A stretch of 64,000 bases of DNA from CAYUYV01 sp964561475 (GTDB lineage: Bacteria; Pseudomonadota; Alphaproteobacteria; JAJFIK01), in the NCBI GenBank assembly GCA_964561475.1, contig CAZLPU010000017.1, positions 6,021 to 70,020 of the forward strand, written 5' to 3'. Under the pieces are notes generated by a model, which worked only from the letters and a program-made list of their open reading frames with translations, was not told where the DNA came from and did no database searches. Within the stretch, counting starts at the first letter, position 1. Each line of letters opens with the position of its first letter. Positions 39,379 through 47,617 of this stretch are shown one piece after another. Made by a program: the position numbers and the translations under genes.

Positions 39379-39975
39379 TCAGTCCAGGGACCGGCGGGCC
39401 TTGAGGGCAGCGGCAAGGGTGCCGTCATCCAGGAAATCCAGGTCGCCGCCCACGGGCACACCATGGGCGAGGCGGGTGAGCCGAACATGGCAGGCCTCGA
39501 GGCGCTCGGTGAGATAATGGACGGTCGTCTGCCCGTCCACCGTGGCGTCCAGGGCGATGATGACTTCCGTCACCGCGGAATCCCGGGCCCGGTCCACGAG
39601 ACCGCCAATGGCAAGATCCTCCGGCCGGACCCCATCCAGGGCGGACAGGGTGCCGCCAAGCACGTGATACCGTCCCGTAAAAGAGCCGCCCCGCTCAAAA
39701 GCCCAGATATCGCTGACCTGCTCCACCACGCACAGCACCGCCGGATCCCGATCCGGATCCACGCAGATGCGGCAGGGATCCGTAGCGTCGACGGACCCGC
39801 ACACGCTGCACGTCTTGATGGTGTCCCGGGCCGCGGCCAGGGCTTCGGCCAGGGGGGCAAGGGCAGCGTCCCGGTTGGTGATCAAATGCAGCGCGGCCCG
39901 GCGGGCCGAGCGGGGGCCGAACCCCGGCAGCTTGGCCAGAAGCTTGATCACCCGGTCGATTTCAGGTCCGCCCAT
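39379..39975 (-). CDS. recR: Recombination mediator RecR
   Basis: 198 residues. Loads RecA onto gapped DNA with RecF/RecO. Helix-hairpin-helix at L-P-G-F-G-P-R-S-A-R-R, a Zn site C-S-V-C-G and C-R-I-C, and a Toprim domain with an acidic I-A-L-D-A-T motif. The family's L-T-R-L-A-H-G-V-P-V-G-G-D-L signature is exact. It is the last gene of the dnaX-ybaB-recR set, after a 348-bp gap. Confidence 0.96.
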   Translation of the reverse strand: MGGPEIDRVIKLLAKLPGFGPRSARRAALHLITNRDAALAPLAEALAAARDTIKTCSVCGSVDATDPCRICVDPDRDPAVLCVVEQVSDIWAFERGGSFTGRYHVLGGTLSALDGVRPEDLAIGGLVDRARDSAVTEVIIALDATVDGQTTVHYLTERLEACHVRLTRLAHGVPVGGDLDFLDDGTLAAALKARRSLD

Positions 39976-40323
39976 GGTCTCTCACACCTTGTTCCCGTGT
40001 CCGGACCGGTTGTGCTCGCCCCGTTCCCGAAGCCCGCACCGGCGACGAGACCTCCGCCGAACCGGTCCGCTTGCCCAATCATATAGTGCTTCGGATCGCG
40101 GTTGACGCCCGTTCGCAAGGGGAGCGCGGGGCGGACGCTGAGGGCGAGGGGGAAGTTGAGGGCGAGGGGAACTGAGGCTCGGCGCAACACCGTCCGTCAT
40201 CCTTTCACGGATCAGTGACCCGCCACCGCCGGACTGTCGCAGCAACCCATGACACTGTCCTGGCCGGGATTCGGCGAGCCATGGCCATGCCGAACCTAAA
40301 CACAACAGCAAATTTGTCCGCAC
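39976..40323. other. 348-bp gap between ybaB and recR
   Basis: An unusually long gap for these normally adjacent genes. No gene is visible. A direct repeat of TGAGGGCGAGGGG occurs at about 40139 and 40156. A separate recR promoter is therefore possible. Confidence 0.45.
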
Positions 40324-40647
40324 TCAGAACGGAAGTTTGAAACCCGGCGGCAGGGGCATACCGCCGGTCAGATCCGCCATGGCTTCCTTGGTCTTGGTTT
40401 CGATGCGGGCTTTGGCGTCACCATGGGCGGCGATGATGAGATCTTCGAGCATGTCCGCCTCATCGGCTTTCAGCAGGGACGGATCGATCTTGATGCCTTT
40501 CAGGGCGCCTTTGCCGCTCATGGTCACGGTCACCATGCCGCCGCCGCTCGTGCCTTCGATGGTGGTCTCTTCAAGCTCCCGCTGCATGTCCTCCATCTTG
40601 GACTGCATTTCCTTGGCTTGTTTGAGCATGTTCCCGAGATTTTTCAT
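40324..40647 (-). CDS. ybaB: YbaB/EbfC nucleoid-associated protein
   Basis: 107 residues, the normal size. N-terminal helix K-Q-A-K-E-M-Q-S-K-M-E-D-M-Q, the beta region with G-G-M-V-T-V-T-M-S-G-K-G, then I-D-P-S-L-L and a C-terminal G-G-M-P-L-P-P-G. It forms DNA-binding dimers and is conserved between dnaX and recR. Lies 32 bp after dnaX. Confidence 0.95.
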   Translation of the reverse strand: MKNLGNMLKQAKEMQSKMEDMQRELEETTIEGTSGGGMVTVTMSGKGALKGIKIDPSLLKADEADMLEDLIIAAHGDAKARIETKTKEAMADLTGGMPLPPGFKLPF

Positions 40648-40679
40648 GGCGATTGGTCCCGCTTTGTTTGTGTCATGGT

Positions 40680-42800
40680 TCAGAAGTCGTCGTCATCATC
40701 GAGGCCGCTTTCCAGCATTGCCGGGCTTTCACCGAGATCACCGCCGCTCCCGCCTCCCGTGGACGGATCATCCAGGTCCGGAATCAGCTTGCGCACTTGC
40801 CCGAGCTGAGCGGTGGGAAAGTGCTCAAGGGCTGCGGCCACCAGGGGATTGGCCAGGAGGGCAGCCCGTTCCTCATTCGCTTTTTTCCGGTCGATTTCCG
40901 CAAAGGTCGGCGCGCCTTTTTCGTTCGATACGCTGATCACCCAGCGCTGGCCGGTCCATTGACTGAGATTCTGGGACAGCCGCGAGGCAAGATCCTCCGG
41001 CGCACCGTCCGCCGGGCGGAAGTCAAGACGACCCGGTGTGCACCGCACAACGTGTACGAACTGACGCATCTCCGTTTCCAGGCGGATTTCCCGGTGTTCA
41101 TGGGCGAGCGCCACCAGATCCTCAAAGGGAACCGGCTCTGAGCGTTGGGCCGCCGGTTCCGCCTGGGTTCTGTGTTCATGGGTCTGGGGTTGGGGCGGTT
41201 CGGTCTGGGGCATGGGCGAGGGCGCGTCGGCCCTGACCGCATTGGCGTTATGGGCCGAAACCTGACCGGAGGACCGCGCGGCATGGCCTCCTTGGGATGA
41301 TGTGCCCGGTGCGGAATGACCCTGTGCGGAATGCTCTTGTGCGGAATGACCCCGTGCGGATGGGACAGGTGCCGATTGGCCTTGGGCGGATGAACCCTGG
41401 GCGCCAGCCGAACCGGCCCCGGCCTGCTGGGGTGGAGCCTGGGCCGGAGATGGGGACGCTGGCTGGCCGCCGGGGGCGGGCGGCATACCACCCTGGCCCA
41501 GACTGCGCAGAAGATCGTCCGGCGTCTTGAGGGTGGAGGCATAGCCCAGCCGGATCAGCACCATTTCCGCCGCCGCAATGGCATTGGGGGCATTCTGGAC
41601 CTCGCTGAGGCCCTTGAGCAGGATCTGCCAGGCCCGGGTGAGGACATGGACCGGCAGTGTCCCCGCCAGAGCCACCCCCCGCTCCCATTCCGCGGGAGAT
41701 TGGGAGGGGTCCGGATCACCGCCGGGCACCACATTGATGCGTGTCAGCCAATGTGTGACCTCAAGCAGGTCGTTCAGCACCATGACCGGGTCCGCGCCAC
41801 TGTCATACTGACCGTGCAACTCCGCCAGGGCCTCGGGGACCTTCCCGGCCATGATCATGTCGAACAGGTCGATCACCCGGCCCCGATCCGCGAGGCCCAG
41901 CATGTCCCTGATATCGTCAGCGCGCAGATGGGCCTTCGCGCCGGTCTCGCCGCCGGTGCCATGGGCGAGAGCCTGATCCAGAAGGGACATGGCATCCCGC
42001 GCCGAGCCTTCCGCCGCCCGGGCAATGAGCGCCAGGGCACCGTCCTCTCCGCTCGCGCCCTCCGCGTCCAGGACCTTGGTCAGATGGCTGATCAGGGCAG
42101 GCGGCTCGATCCGGCGCAGGTCGAAGCGCTGGCACCGGGACAGAACGGTGATCGGCACCTTGCGGATCTCGGTGGTTGCGAAAATGAACTTCACATGGGG
42201 CGGGGGCTCTTCCAGGGTCTTGAGCAGGCCGTTGAAGGCCTGTTTGGAGAGCATGTGCACTTCGTCGACGATATAGACCTTGAACCGGCAGGCGGCGGGC
42301 CGGTAGCGCACGGATTCGATGATTTCACGGATATCGTCGATGCCGGTGCGGGAGGCGGCGTCCATTTCCAGAACATCAATGTTCCGGGACTCCGCGATGG
42401 AGAGACAGGGTTCGCATACGCCGCAGGGGGTGATGGTGGGGCCGCCGGTGCCATCCGGGCCGACGCAGTTCAGGCCCCGGGCGATGATCCGGGCGGTGGT
42501 GGTCTTTCCCACCCCCCGCACGCCGGTGAGAATGAAGCCGTGGGCCACCCTGCCGCTGGCAAACGCATTGCCCAAGGTGCGAACCATGGCGTCCTGGCCG
42601 ACGAGATCGGAAAAGGTCTGGGGCCGGTACTTGCGGGCGAGAACGTGATAATCCCCGCCCTGGCCGAGCGCCCCATGTGCACTGTTCTCTTTGCCGTTTC
42701 CGCTCTCAGGCCTGTTTGCGCTCCGTGGCCCTGCTCCGTTTTCAGGATCGGGGCCGCTCTTCGGTTCCGCTGAATCCTGGGTGTCCGAAGGGGCCGTCAT
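40680..42800 (-). CDS. dnaX: DNA polymerase III subunit gamma/tau
   Basis: 706 residues from the chosen ATG. Clamp-loader ATPase: Walker A G-V-R-G-V-G-K-T-T, zinc ligands in C-G-V-C-E-P-C, Walker B V-D-E-V-H-M-L, and the sensor region L-S-R-C-Q-R-F-D. A His/Ser/Ala/Gln-rich repetitive linker (about residues 455-560) leads to the C-terminal polymerase-binding domain, which ends in an acidic D-D-D-D-D-F. The frame runs on upstream across the SRP RNA gene, which is not plausible coding; the first 45 residues here are also of low complexity, so the start is approximate. Confidence 0.94.
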   Translation of the reverse strand: MTAPSDTQDSAEPKSGPDPENGAGPRSANRPESGNGKENSAHGALGQGGDYHVLARKYRPQTFSDLVGQDAMVRTLGNAFASGRVAHGFILTGVRGVGKTTTARIIARGLNCVGPDGTGGPTITPCGVCEPCLSIAESRNIDVLEMDAASRTGIDDIREIIESVRYRPAACRFKVYIVDEVHMLSKQAFNGLLKTLEEPPPHVKFIFATTEIRKVPITVLSRCQRFDLRRIEPPALISHLTKVLDAEGASGEDGALALIARAAEGSARDAMSLLDQALAHGTGGETGAKAHLRADDIRDMLGLADRGRVIDLFDMIMAGKVPEALAELHGQYDSGADPVMVLNDLLEVTHWLTRINVVPGGDPDPSQSPAEWERGVALAGTLPVHVLTRAWQILLKGLSEVQNAPNAIAAAEMVLIRLGYASTLKTPDDLLRSLGQGGMPPAPGGQPASPSPAQAPPQQAGAGSAGAQGSSAQGQSAPVPSARGHSAQEHSAQGHSAPGTSSQGGHAARSSGQVSAHNANAVRADAPSPMPQTEPPQPQTHEHRTQAEPAAQRSEPVPFEDLVALAHEHREIRLETEMRQFVHVVRCTPGRLDFRPADGAPEDLASRLSQNLSQWTGQRWVISVSNEKGAPTFAEIDRKKANEERAALLANPLVAAALEHFPTAQLGQVRKLIPDLDDPSTGGGSGGDLGESPAMLESGLDDDDDF
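41309..41368. repeat. 15-bp tandem repeat, four copies, inside dnaX
   Basis: The unit GTGCGGAATGACCCT repeats four times with small changes, in frame with dnaX on the opposite strand, encoding the H-S-A-Q-G-type pentapeptide repeats of the interdomain linker. Length variation here would be tolerated because the linker is flexible. Confidence 0.85.
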
Positions 42801-42952
42801 GGAGCATCCGTTAAGTCGGGCATCGAGTCGGGGATCAGTCTGTTGCGCGGCTGGCAGCCGCCCGACACGTGTCAGGGGCGGAGAGGCGCAAGGGTTATGG
42901 GCCTCGCCATCGGTTCCACGCTCATGCAATGCTGAGCGGGATTGGGCGTGGT

Positions 42953-43046
42953 GGGAGGCTGGACTGCGACCCGCGCCGGTCTCGTTACGGCTGCTTCCTT
43001 CCGGACCTGACCGGGTTGGCGAGTGACACGTCCGAGCCAACCTCCC
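42953..43046 (-). ncRNA. ffs: Signal recognition particle RNA, small bacterial (4.5S) type
   Basis: Reading on the minus strand, the conserved apical domain is plain: GGTCAGGTCCGGAAGGAAGC followed by AGCC, which contains the GGAA tetraloop region and the Ffh-binding asymmetric loop. The ends GGGAGG and CCTCCC pair to close a hairpin of about 94 nucleotides. Location directly upstream of dnaX is common in alphaproteobacteria. It binds Ffh for co-translational targeting. Ends are estimated from the terminal pairing. Confidence 0.95.
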
Positions 43047-43170
43047 GAAGCGACTATATCAGATGCCGGGAAGGACCTTGCAAGCGGTGTCATGAGGGTT
43101 CATGCATCGGCCCAGCCGGAAAAGACCCAAAACCCGGAGAAACCGGGGCTTCTGACTGTTCGCAGATATT

Positions 43171-43240
43171 TCCCGGTCCGAAAATCCCGGTGCAAAAATC
43201 CCGGTCCGCAATTCCCGGTCCGAAAATCCCGGTGCAACGT
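43171..43240. repeat. 14-bp tandem repeat, five copies
   Basis: Five head-to-tail units starting TCCCGGTCCGAAAA or TCCCGGTGCAAAAA, arranged in alternating A and B versions (A-B-A'-A-B). It occupies the space just upstream of the Nudix gene, ending 14 bp before its ATG, so it probably lies in the leader and could affect its expression. Confidence 0.92.
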
Positions 43241-43254
43241 GAGGAACTCCCGCC

Positions 43255-44196
43255 ATGGCCCTTGAAGTGAACCCGAATACCTTTGCCAACAACCCCCTGG
43301 ACCGGGCCGCTCACCACCGCAAGGACACGGACTGGCTTGAGGCGCGCCTCAAGGATCCCTCCACACTGATCATGCCCCTCTGGCGCCTCAAGCCGTTTTT
43401 CCTGCCTTCCCGGGCAGGCAAGGGCATGCTCGATGCAGGCTGGCTGCGGCCGGGATTGTTGGATGCTTTGGCGGCGCCGGACGCCACGGTCGTCTTTCTG
43501 GGCATGAACGGTGACGTGGCCCATTTCGCCATGGAATTGAACCCGTCCAGCAACCCGGAGCAAGAAGGCCCTCTGGCCGGCCTCGGGTCCTTCAATGAAT
43601 TGCGGGACGTGGCCATGCGGCTCTCTCCAGGGGATGCGGCCATTCTGGCTCAGGCCAAGATGCTGGTGGACTGGCACGCCCGCCACGGCTTTTGCGCCAA
43701 TTGCGGCGCGGCGACCAAACTGATGGACGGGGGCTATCGGCGGGATTGTCCGGCCTGCAATGCCGAGCATTTTCCACGCACGGACCCGGTGGTGATCATG
43801 CTGCCGGTGCGGGGTGAGGACTGTCTGCTGGGCCGGGGGCGGCATTTTCCCCGGGGGATGTTCTCGGCCCTGGCCGGGTTCGTAGAGCCCGGGGAGTCCA
43901 TCGAAGAAGCCGTGCGCCGGGAGGTTTTCGAGGAAACCGCCATCGCTGTGGAGACGGTGCGCTACCATTCCACCCAGCCCTGGCCCTATCCGTCCTCCCT
44001 GATGATTGGCTGCATCTGCGAGGCCAGTTCGGCCGAGATTAAAGAGGATGCGGATGAAATCGAGTCGGCCCGGTGGTTCAGCCGCGATGCCATCCGCGCC
44101 GCCGTCGAAGGGCGCGGGGACGGGTCCTTCTGGGTGCCGCCGTCCATGGCCATCGCCCACCAGATCATCAAGGCCTGGGCTTATGAAGAGGGCTGA
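43255..44196 (+). CDS. nudC: NudC-type NAD(H) pyrophosphatase / RNA deNADding Nudix hydrolase
   Basis: 313 residues. N-terminal domain, then a four-Cys zinc ribbon (C147, C150, C165, C168), then the Nudix box beginning G-F-V-E-P-G-E-S at 208 and ending R-E-V-F-E-E-T-A. The diagnostic NudC motif appears as T-Q-P-W-P-Y-P-S-S-L-M, in place of the usual S-Q-P-W-P-F-P. It hydrolyses NADH and removes NAD caps from RNA. GTGAGGAAC precedes the ATG. Confidence 0.94.
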   Translation: MALEVNPNTFANNPLDRAAHHRKDTDWLEARLKDPSTLIMPLWRLKPFFLPSRAGKGMLDAGWLRPGLLDALAAPDATVVFLGMNGDVAHFAMELNPSSNPEQEGPLAGLGSFNELRDVAMRLSPGDAAILAQAKMLVDWHARHGFCANCGAATKLMDGGYRRDCPACNAEHFPRTDPVVIMLPVRGEDCLLGRGRHFPRGMFSALAGFVEPGESIEEAVRREVFEETAIAVETVRYHSTQPWPYPSSLMIGCICEASSAEIKEDADEIESARWFSRDAIRAAVEGRGDGSFWVPPSMAIAHQIIKAWAYEEG

Positions 44197-44340
44197 CAGC
44201 CCGTGATGGATGTCGCGCCCTGAAAGCAATCCCTTTTTCGTCCTACCCCATTTGCAATGCTCCAATTGGAGGCCTATCCCTTTGGGCGGCACAGGGTTAG
44301 GGTTGCGCCCGACCGCAATCCGGTGAGGGAGGGACGACCT

Positions 44341-46740
44341 ATGAGCGAGATGCGCGAACGCCAGATCGAGCGGTGGCGGGCGGCGGCGAAACGGTTGCGG
44401 GACCGGGACATCAAAGAGAGTGAAGCCTCCGTCCAAGCCGGTGAGACCAACCTCGCGGAAGAAGAGGGCGAAGACCGGATCCGGACCCGTCTGGCCCGCA
44501 AGGGCATGACCAAGGCGGCGGTCGATGCGGTGGTGGTGGAAATGCGCCAGACCCGCAAACCGGCGGTTCTGGAACGAATCCTCAAGGGCAGCCAGCTCCA
44601 GGACGTGGACTTCCTAGCCGGGGGCGCGCGCACGTCCCGGATGGTGGGCCGGATCGTGATCCGCAGCGGCGGGTCCGGCATGGACGGGTTCGGCACCGGG
44701 TTCATGGTTTCGCCGACCCTGATGCTGACCAACAATCACGTGCTGCCCAATCCGGAAACGGCCGCCTATTCCTTCGTGCAGTTCGATTATATGGAGCGCA
44801 AGGACGGCACACTGACCGATCCCCGCAGCTTCGATTTCGACCCGGCGCATTTCTTCGTCACCCATGAGCCGCTGGATTTCACCCTGGTGGCCGTCCGGCC
44901 CGTTGGCCGTGACGGGGATGTCAGGGCGGGGCGGGGATGGCTGCCCTTCATTCGCGCATCGGGCAAGGCCCTGAAGCAGGAGCCGGTGAACCTTATTCAG
45001 CATCCGGAAGGCGGCCCCATGCAGGTGGCGCTCCGGGAGAACATGGTCATCCGGGCCGAGCAGGACGCGCTCTACTACACCGCCGACACCCTGAGCGGCT
45101 CGTCCGGCGCGCCCGTATGCAATGATGACTGGGACCTGGCGGCTCTTCACCGTGCAGCCGCGCCCAAGACAAATGAGAACGGTGATTTCCTGCTGGTGGA
45201 CGGATCGATCTGGGACGGCAACGATTATGACCTGCCCCGGGTGGATTGGGTGGCCAATGAGGGCACCCGGATCAGCTGGATCGTCGCCTATCTTGACCGG
45301 CATCTGATCGGTGCGGCGGAGGATATTCTGTATCAGGAATGTTTCCGGGCGCCCGCCGCCGAGGCATTCAGCGCCCCGGACCCGGTCAAGTCCCAGACTT
45401 CCGCCCGTTCCCACGGGCCGGTTCAGTCCGCTCCACCCGACTCCGGGGCGGATTCCCGTATCCCTTCCATGGCTCCCCTGCCTAATGCAAACAATCCTGG
45501 AGGCCTGTCGATGACACAGGACAACAACGGCGAATTTTCCTTCTATTTCAAGGTCACGATCACGCCCATGATCGGCGGTTTCGGTCAGAACCCGGTGGTG
45601 CAGCATGCTCCCCAGCAGACCGTCCAGCCCCAGCCCCCTTTGATGAGCCTGCCCGCACCCTCCCCGGCGCCTTCCTCAGTGCAGGGTCAATCTGTGGCCT
45701 CCTCCGCCACCACGACCACATCCACGCCTGGAACATCTGGAGTGGGACCATCCGGAGCAGGAGCATCCGCAGCGGCCACGCCTGCGCCCAAGCGGCCTGC
45801 GCCTGCTCCGGTGGCGCCTGCGACGCCGCCCGCCGCCGCCGCGCCGGAATCGCCGGTGTCTGCGGTCGCGCGCATGCTCTTCGAGGAGCGGCGGAACAAG
45901 TCCTATTATGACAAAGTGGAAGATGCCCGCGCCCGCGAGGAGTACTACGCCGGTATTGATTTCAATGTGAGCCCGGACCAGCTTTTCCATGACCTGGCCC
46001 AGCTCACGGCCCGTAACCACCGCAAGCAGCTCAGCTACAAGGAGTCCCGCCACCGGCACCTTTACCCCTGGGTCGATCTGCGGCCCAACGGCGAGTTGTT
46101 CAGCATCTACTCCGACGATGAGATGGGTGCGGAGAAAGTTCTGCGCCGGGAGCTCGAAGCCATGGCCCGGCGCCGGGCGGGCCCCCAGGAGAACTTCTCA
46201 GCAGAGCAGCTTCTGGCCTGGCTCGACGATGATCTCGACGATGAGGATATCGAGGAAAGCTTCGGCCTTCAGGAAGCAATCAGTGGCCAGCATAACTGCG
46301 AGCATGTGGTGCCCCAGTCCTGGTTCGACAAGCGCCAACCCATGCGGGCGGACATGCACCACCTGTTTGCCTGTGAAATGAAATGCAACGGCTTTCGGGG
46401 CAATCTGCCCTATTTCGATTTCGATCCGTTCCTGGAGGCAGAGCGCCACGACTGCGGCCGCAAGGCGTCCGGCAAGTTCGAGCCCACCTACAATCACGGG
46501 GTCGTGGCCCGGGCAACGCTCTACTTCATTCTGCGCTATCCGGGTGAGATCGGTGATCAGGGCCGGGAGCTTCAGTCCAACCGTCTGGACACCCTGAAGA
46601 ATTGGCACCGCCAACAGAAGATTGATCTGTATGAACTGCACAGGAACGCGGAAATCGCCAAGGTTCAGGGCAACCGCAACCCGCTGATCGATTTCCCCGA
46701 ACTGATCGACAAGGTGAATTTCCGCGCCGGCATGGGCTGA
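44341..46740 (+). CDS. Trypsin-like serine protease fused to an endonuclease I domain
   Basis: 799 residues, no signal peptide; start fixed by GAGGGAGG. Residues 1-105 are a charged helical N-terminal region ending V-L-E-R-I-L-K-G-S, D-V-D-F-L and M-V-G-R-I. Residues 105-325 are a V8/trypsin-like protease: His133 in T-N-N-H-V-L, Asp179 in L-D-F-T-L, Ser255 in S-G-S-S-G-A-P. A beta segment near 399-415 and a Pro/Ala/Ser/Thr linker (to about 505) follow. Residues 510-790 match endonuclease I (EndA/NucM/Vvn): N-C-E-H-V-V-P-Q-S-W-F (E654, H655), M-H-H-L-F-A, N683, R-G-N-L-P and G-R-K-A-S-G-K-F-E-P. Both domains look catalytically intact. Endonuclease I enzymes are normally secreted, so a cytoplasmic fusion is striking. 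Confidence 0.9.
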   Translation: MSEMRERQIERWRAAAKRLRDRDIKESEASVQAGETNLAEEEGEDRIRTRLARKGMTKAAVDAVVVEMRQTRKPAVLERILKGSQLQDVDFLAGGARTSRMVGRIVIRSGGSGMDGFGTGFMVSPTLMLTNNHVLPNPETAAYSFVQFDYMERKDGTLTDPRSFDFDPAHFFVTHEPLDFTLVAVRPVGRDGDVRAGRGWLPFIRASGKALKQEPVNLIQHPEGGPMQVALRENMVIRAEQDALYYTADTLSGSSGAPVCNDDWDLAALHRAAAPKTNENGDFLLVDGSIWDGNDYDLPRVDWVANEGTRISWIVAYLDRHLIGAAEDILYQECFRAPAAEAFSAPDPVKSQTSARSHGPVQSAPPDSGADSRIPSMAPLPNANNPGGLSMTQDNNGEFSFYFKVTITPMIGGFGQNPVVQHAPQQTVQPQPPLMSLPAPSPAPSSVQGQSVASSATTTTSTPGTSGVGPSGAGASAAATPAPKRPAPAPVAPATPPAAAAPESPVSAVARMLFEERRNKSYYDKVEDARAREEYYAGIDFNVSPDQLFHDLAQLTARNHRKQLSYKESRHRHLYPWVDLRPNGELFSIYSDDEMGAEKVLRRELEAMARRRAGPQENFSAEQLLAWLDDDLDDEDIEESFGLQEAISGQHNCEHVVPQSWFDKRQPMRADMHHLFACEMKCNGFRGNLPYFDFDPFLEAERHDCGRKASGKFEPTYNHGVVARATLYFILRYPGEIGDQGRELQSNRLDTLKNWHRQQKIDLYELHRNAEIAKVQGNRNPLIDFPELIDKVNFRAGMG

Positions 46741-46764
46741 GCGGAAAAGTGATGCATCTGCGTG

Positions 46765-46800
46765 AAGAGGGGCCGGCACCGCATTGTGCCGGCTCTTTTT
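46765..46800 (+). terminator. Rho-independent terminator after the protease-nuclease gene
   Basis: Stem GCCGGCAC/GTGCCGGC with loop CGCATT, flanked by AGAG and CTCT and followed by TTTTT. Because of the convergent next gene it may act for both. Confidence 0.9.
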
Positions 46801-46840
46801 CTATGGACCGGTGATCACGGACCATGTTCGGGGCGTGGGA

Positions 46841-47500
46841 TCAGCCCTGTTTGTATGTTGCATTCAAATGGGCGATCGCGCTGTCGGCGGTCTCGAAAAT
46901 CGCGCCCGCATTGGGATCTTCCAGCCTGAGGGTCTGGCCGTCAGACCGTTCGGCCGTATGGAGATGATAGGGGATCTCCAGGCTGCAAAGCTGTTCGCGC
47001 ACCAACCGGGTCCGAGGGCTGCCTTCTATGCCCCAGAGGATGAGGGGCTGGGTTATGTCTTTCGTCCGGGTCTGGACGTACACGCCGCTCTGGAGCCGGA
47101 AAAGCAGGCTTAAGGATGCCAGGATGGCGTTGAGGGGGCCGAGGGACAGGCTGACGGGTGCGGCGCGTTGGCCGTAAGTGCGGTAGAGATAACGGGCGAT
47201 GTCCGCGCTTTCATACATCTGGGTGCCCGTGTTCGGATCGATCAGATAGGGAAACTGGGCCTTGCCGCCGATCCTGATCAGATCCGCCCGGTACCGCTGT
47301 CCCCGTTTGGGGCAGGGCCGGAATTCCGCGCTGAGCTGGAGGCCGGTCACCGCCTCCCGGGCGATCCGGCAAAAGGGGCAGCCTTCGAATTCATAAAGAA
47401 TAAGGGTCTGGTCCGGCTTCACCCGGGCAGGTGTCCCCCGCCAGCCCGCCCAGAAACGGGTGAGCGTGGTGATCCAGGACAAAACGAGGTGGATGGGCAT
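46841..47500 (-). CDS. Tandem thioredoxin-fold (glutaredoxin/GST N-terminal-like) protein
   Basis: 219 residues. Residues 32-110 form a glutaredoxin-like domain with C41-P-F-C44, followed by F-P-Y-L-I-D-P-N and an E-S-A-D-I-A-R-Y-L motif typical of GST N-terminal domains. A second, similar domain from about 138 begins L-I-L-W-G-I-E-G-S-P-R-T-R with Ser in place of Cys and repeats the F-E-T-A-D-S-A-I pattern. There is no GST helical C-terminal domain. A hydrophobic N-terminal helix suggests membrane association. GGGAG supports the start; the open frame is longer. Confidence 0.8.
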   Translation of the reverse strand: MPIHLVLSWITTLTRFWAGWRGTPARVKPDQTLILYEFEGCPFCRIAREAVTGLQLSAEFRPCPKRGQRYRADLIRIGGKAQFPYLIDPNTGTQMYESADIARYLYRTYGQRAAPVSLSLGPLNAILASLSLLFRLQSGVYVQTRTKDITQPLILWGIEGSPRTRLVREQLCSLEIPYHLHTAERSDGQTLRLEDPNAGAIFETADSAIAHLNATYKQG

Positions 47501-47617
47501 GATCCGGGCTCCCGCCAAAGGGCTGCGCAATCGGTGCAATCTTAGCCCGGGCCGCGGGCGGACGGAATGGGCGCGCCTTTGGCGGTGTGCGACCGGCACA
47601 CCGCGGGCCCGTCGGGG

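Noticed and set aside
36630..39488. A 952-codon minus-strand open frame opposite rmuC
   Set aside because: It arises from the repetitive Pro/Ala/Lys codons of the RmuC tail read backwards (Ser/Arg/Gly-rich) and lacks a start with a ribosome site.
40870..40895. Possible programmed frameshift in dnaX at an A-rich run (AAAAAA on the coding strand)
   Set aside because: The run is near the C-terminal end of the protein and not in the frame phase of a classic A-AAA-AAG heptamer, so it would not yield a gamma-sized product.
42801..43040. Longer DnaX N-terminus running through the SRP RNA gene
   Set aside because: The SRP RNA occupies 42953-43046 on the same strand and the predicted extra residues have no conservation-like pattern.
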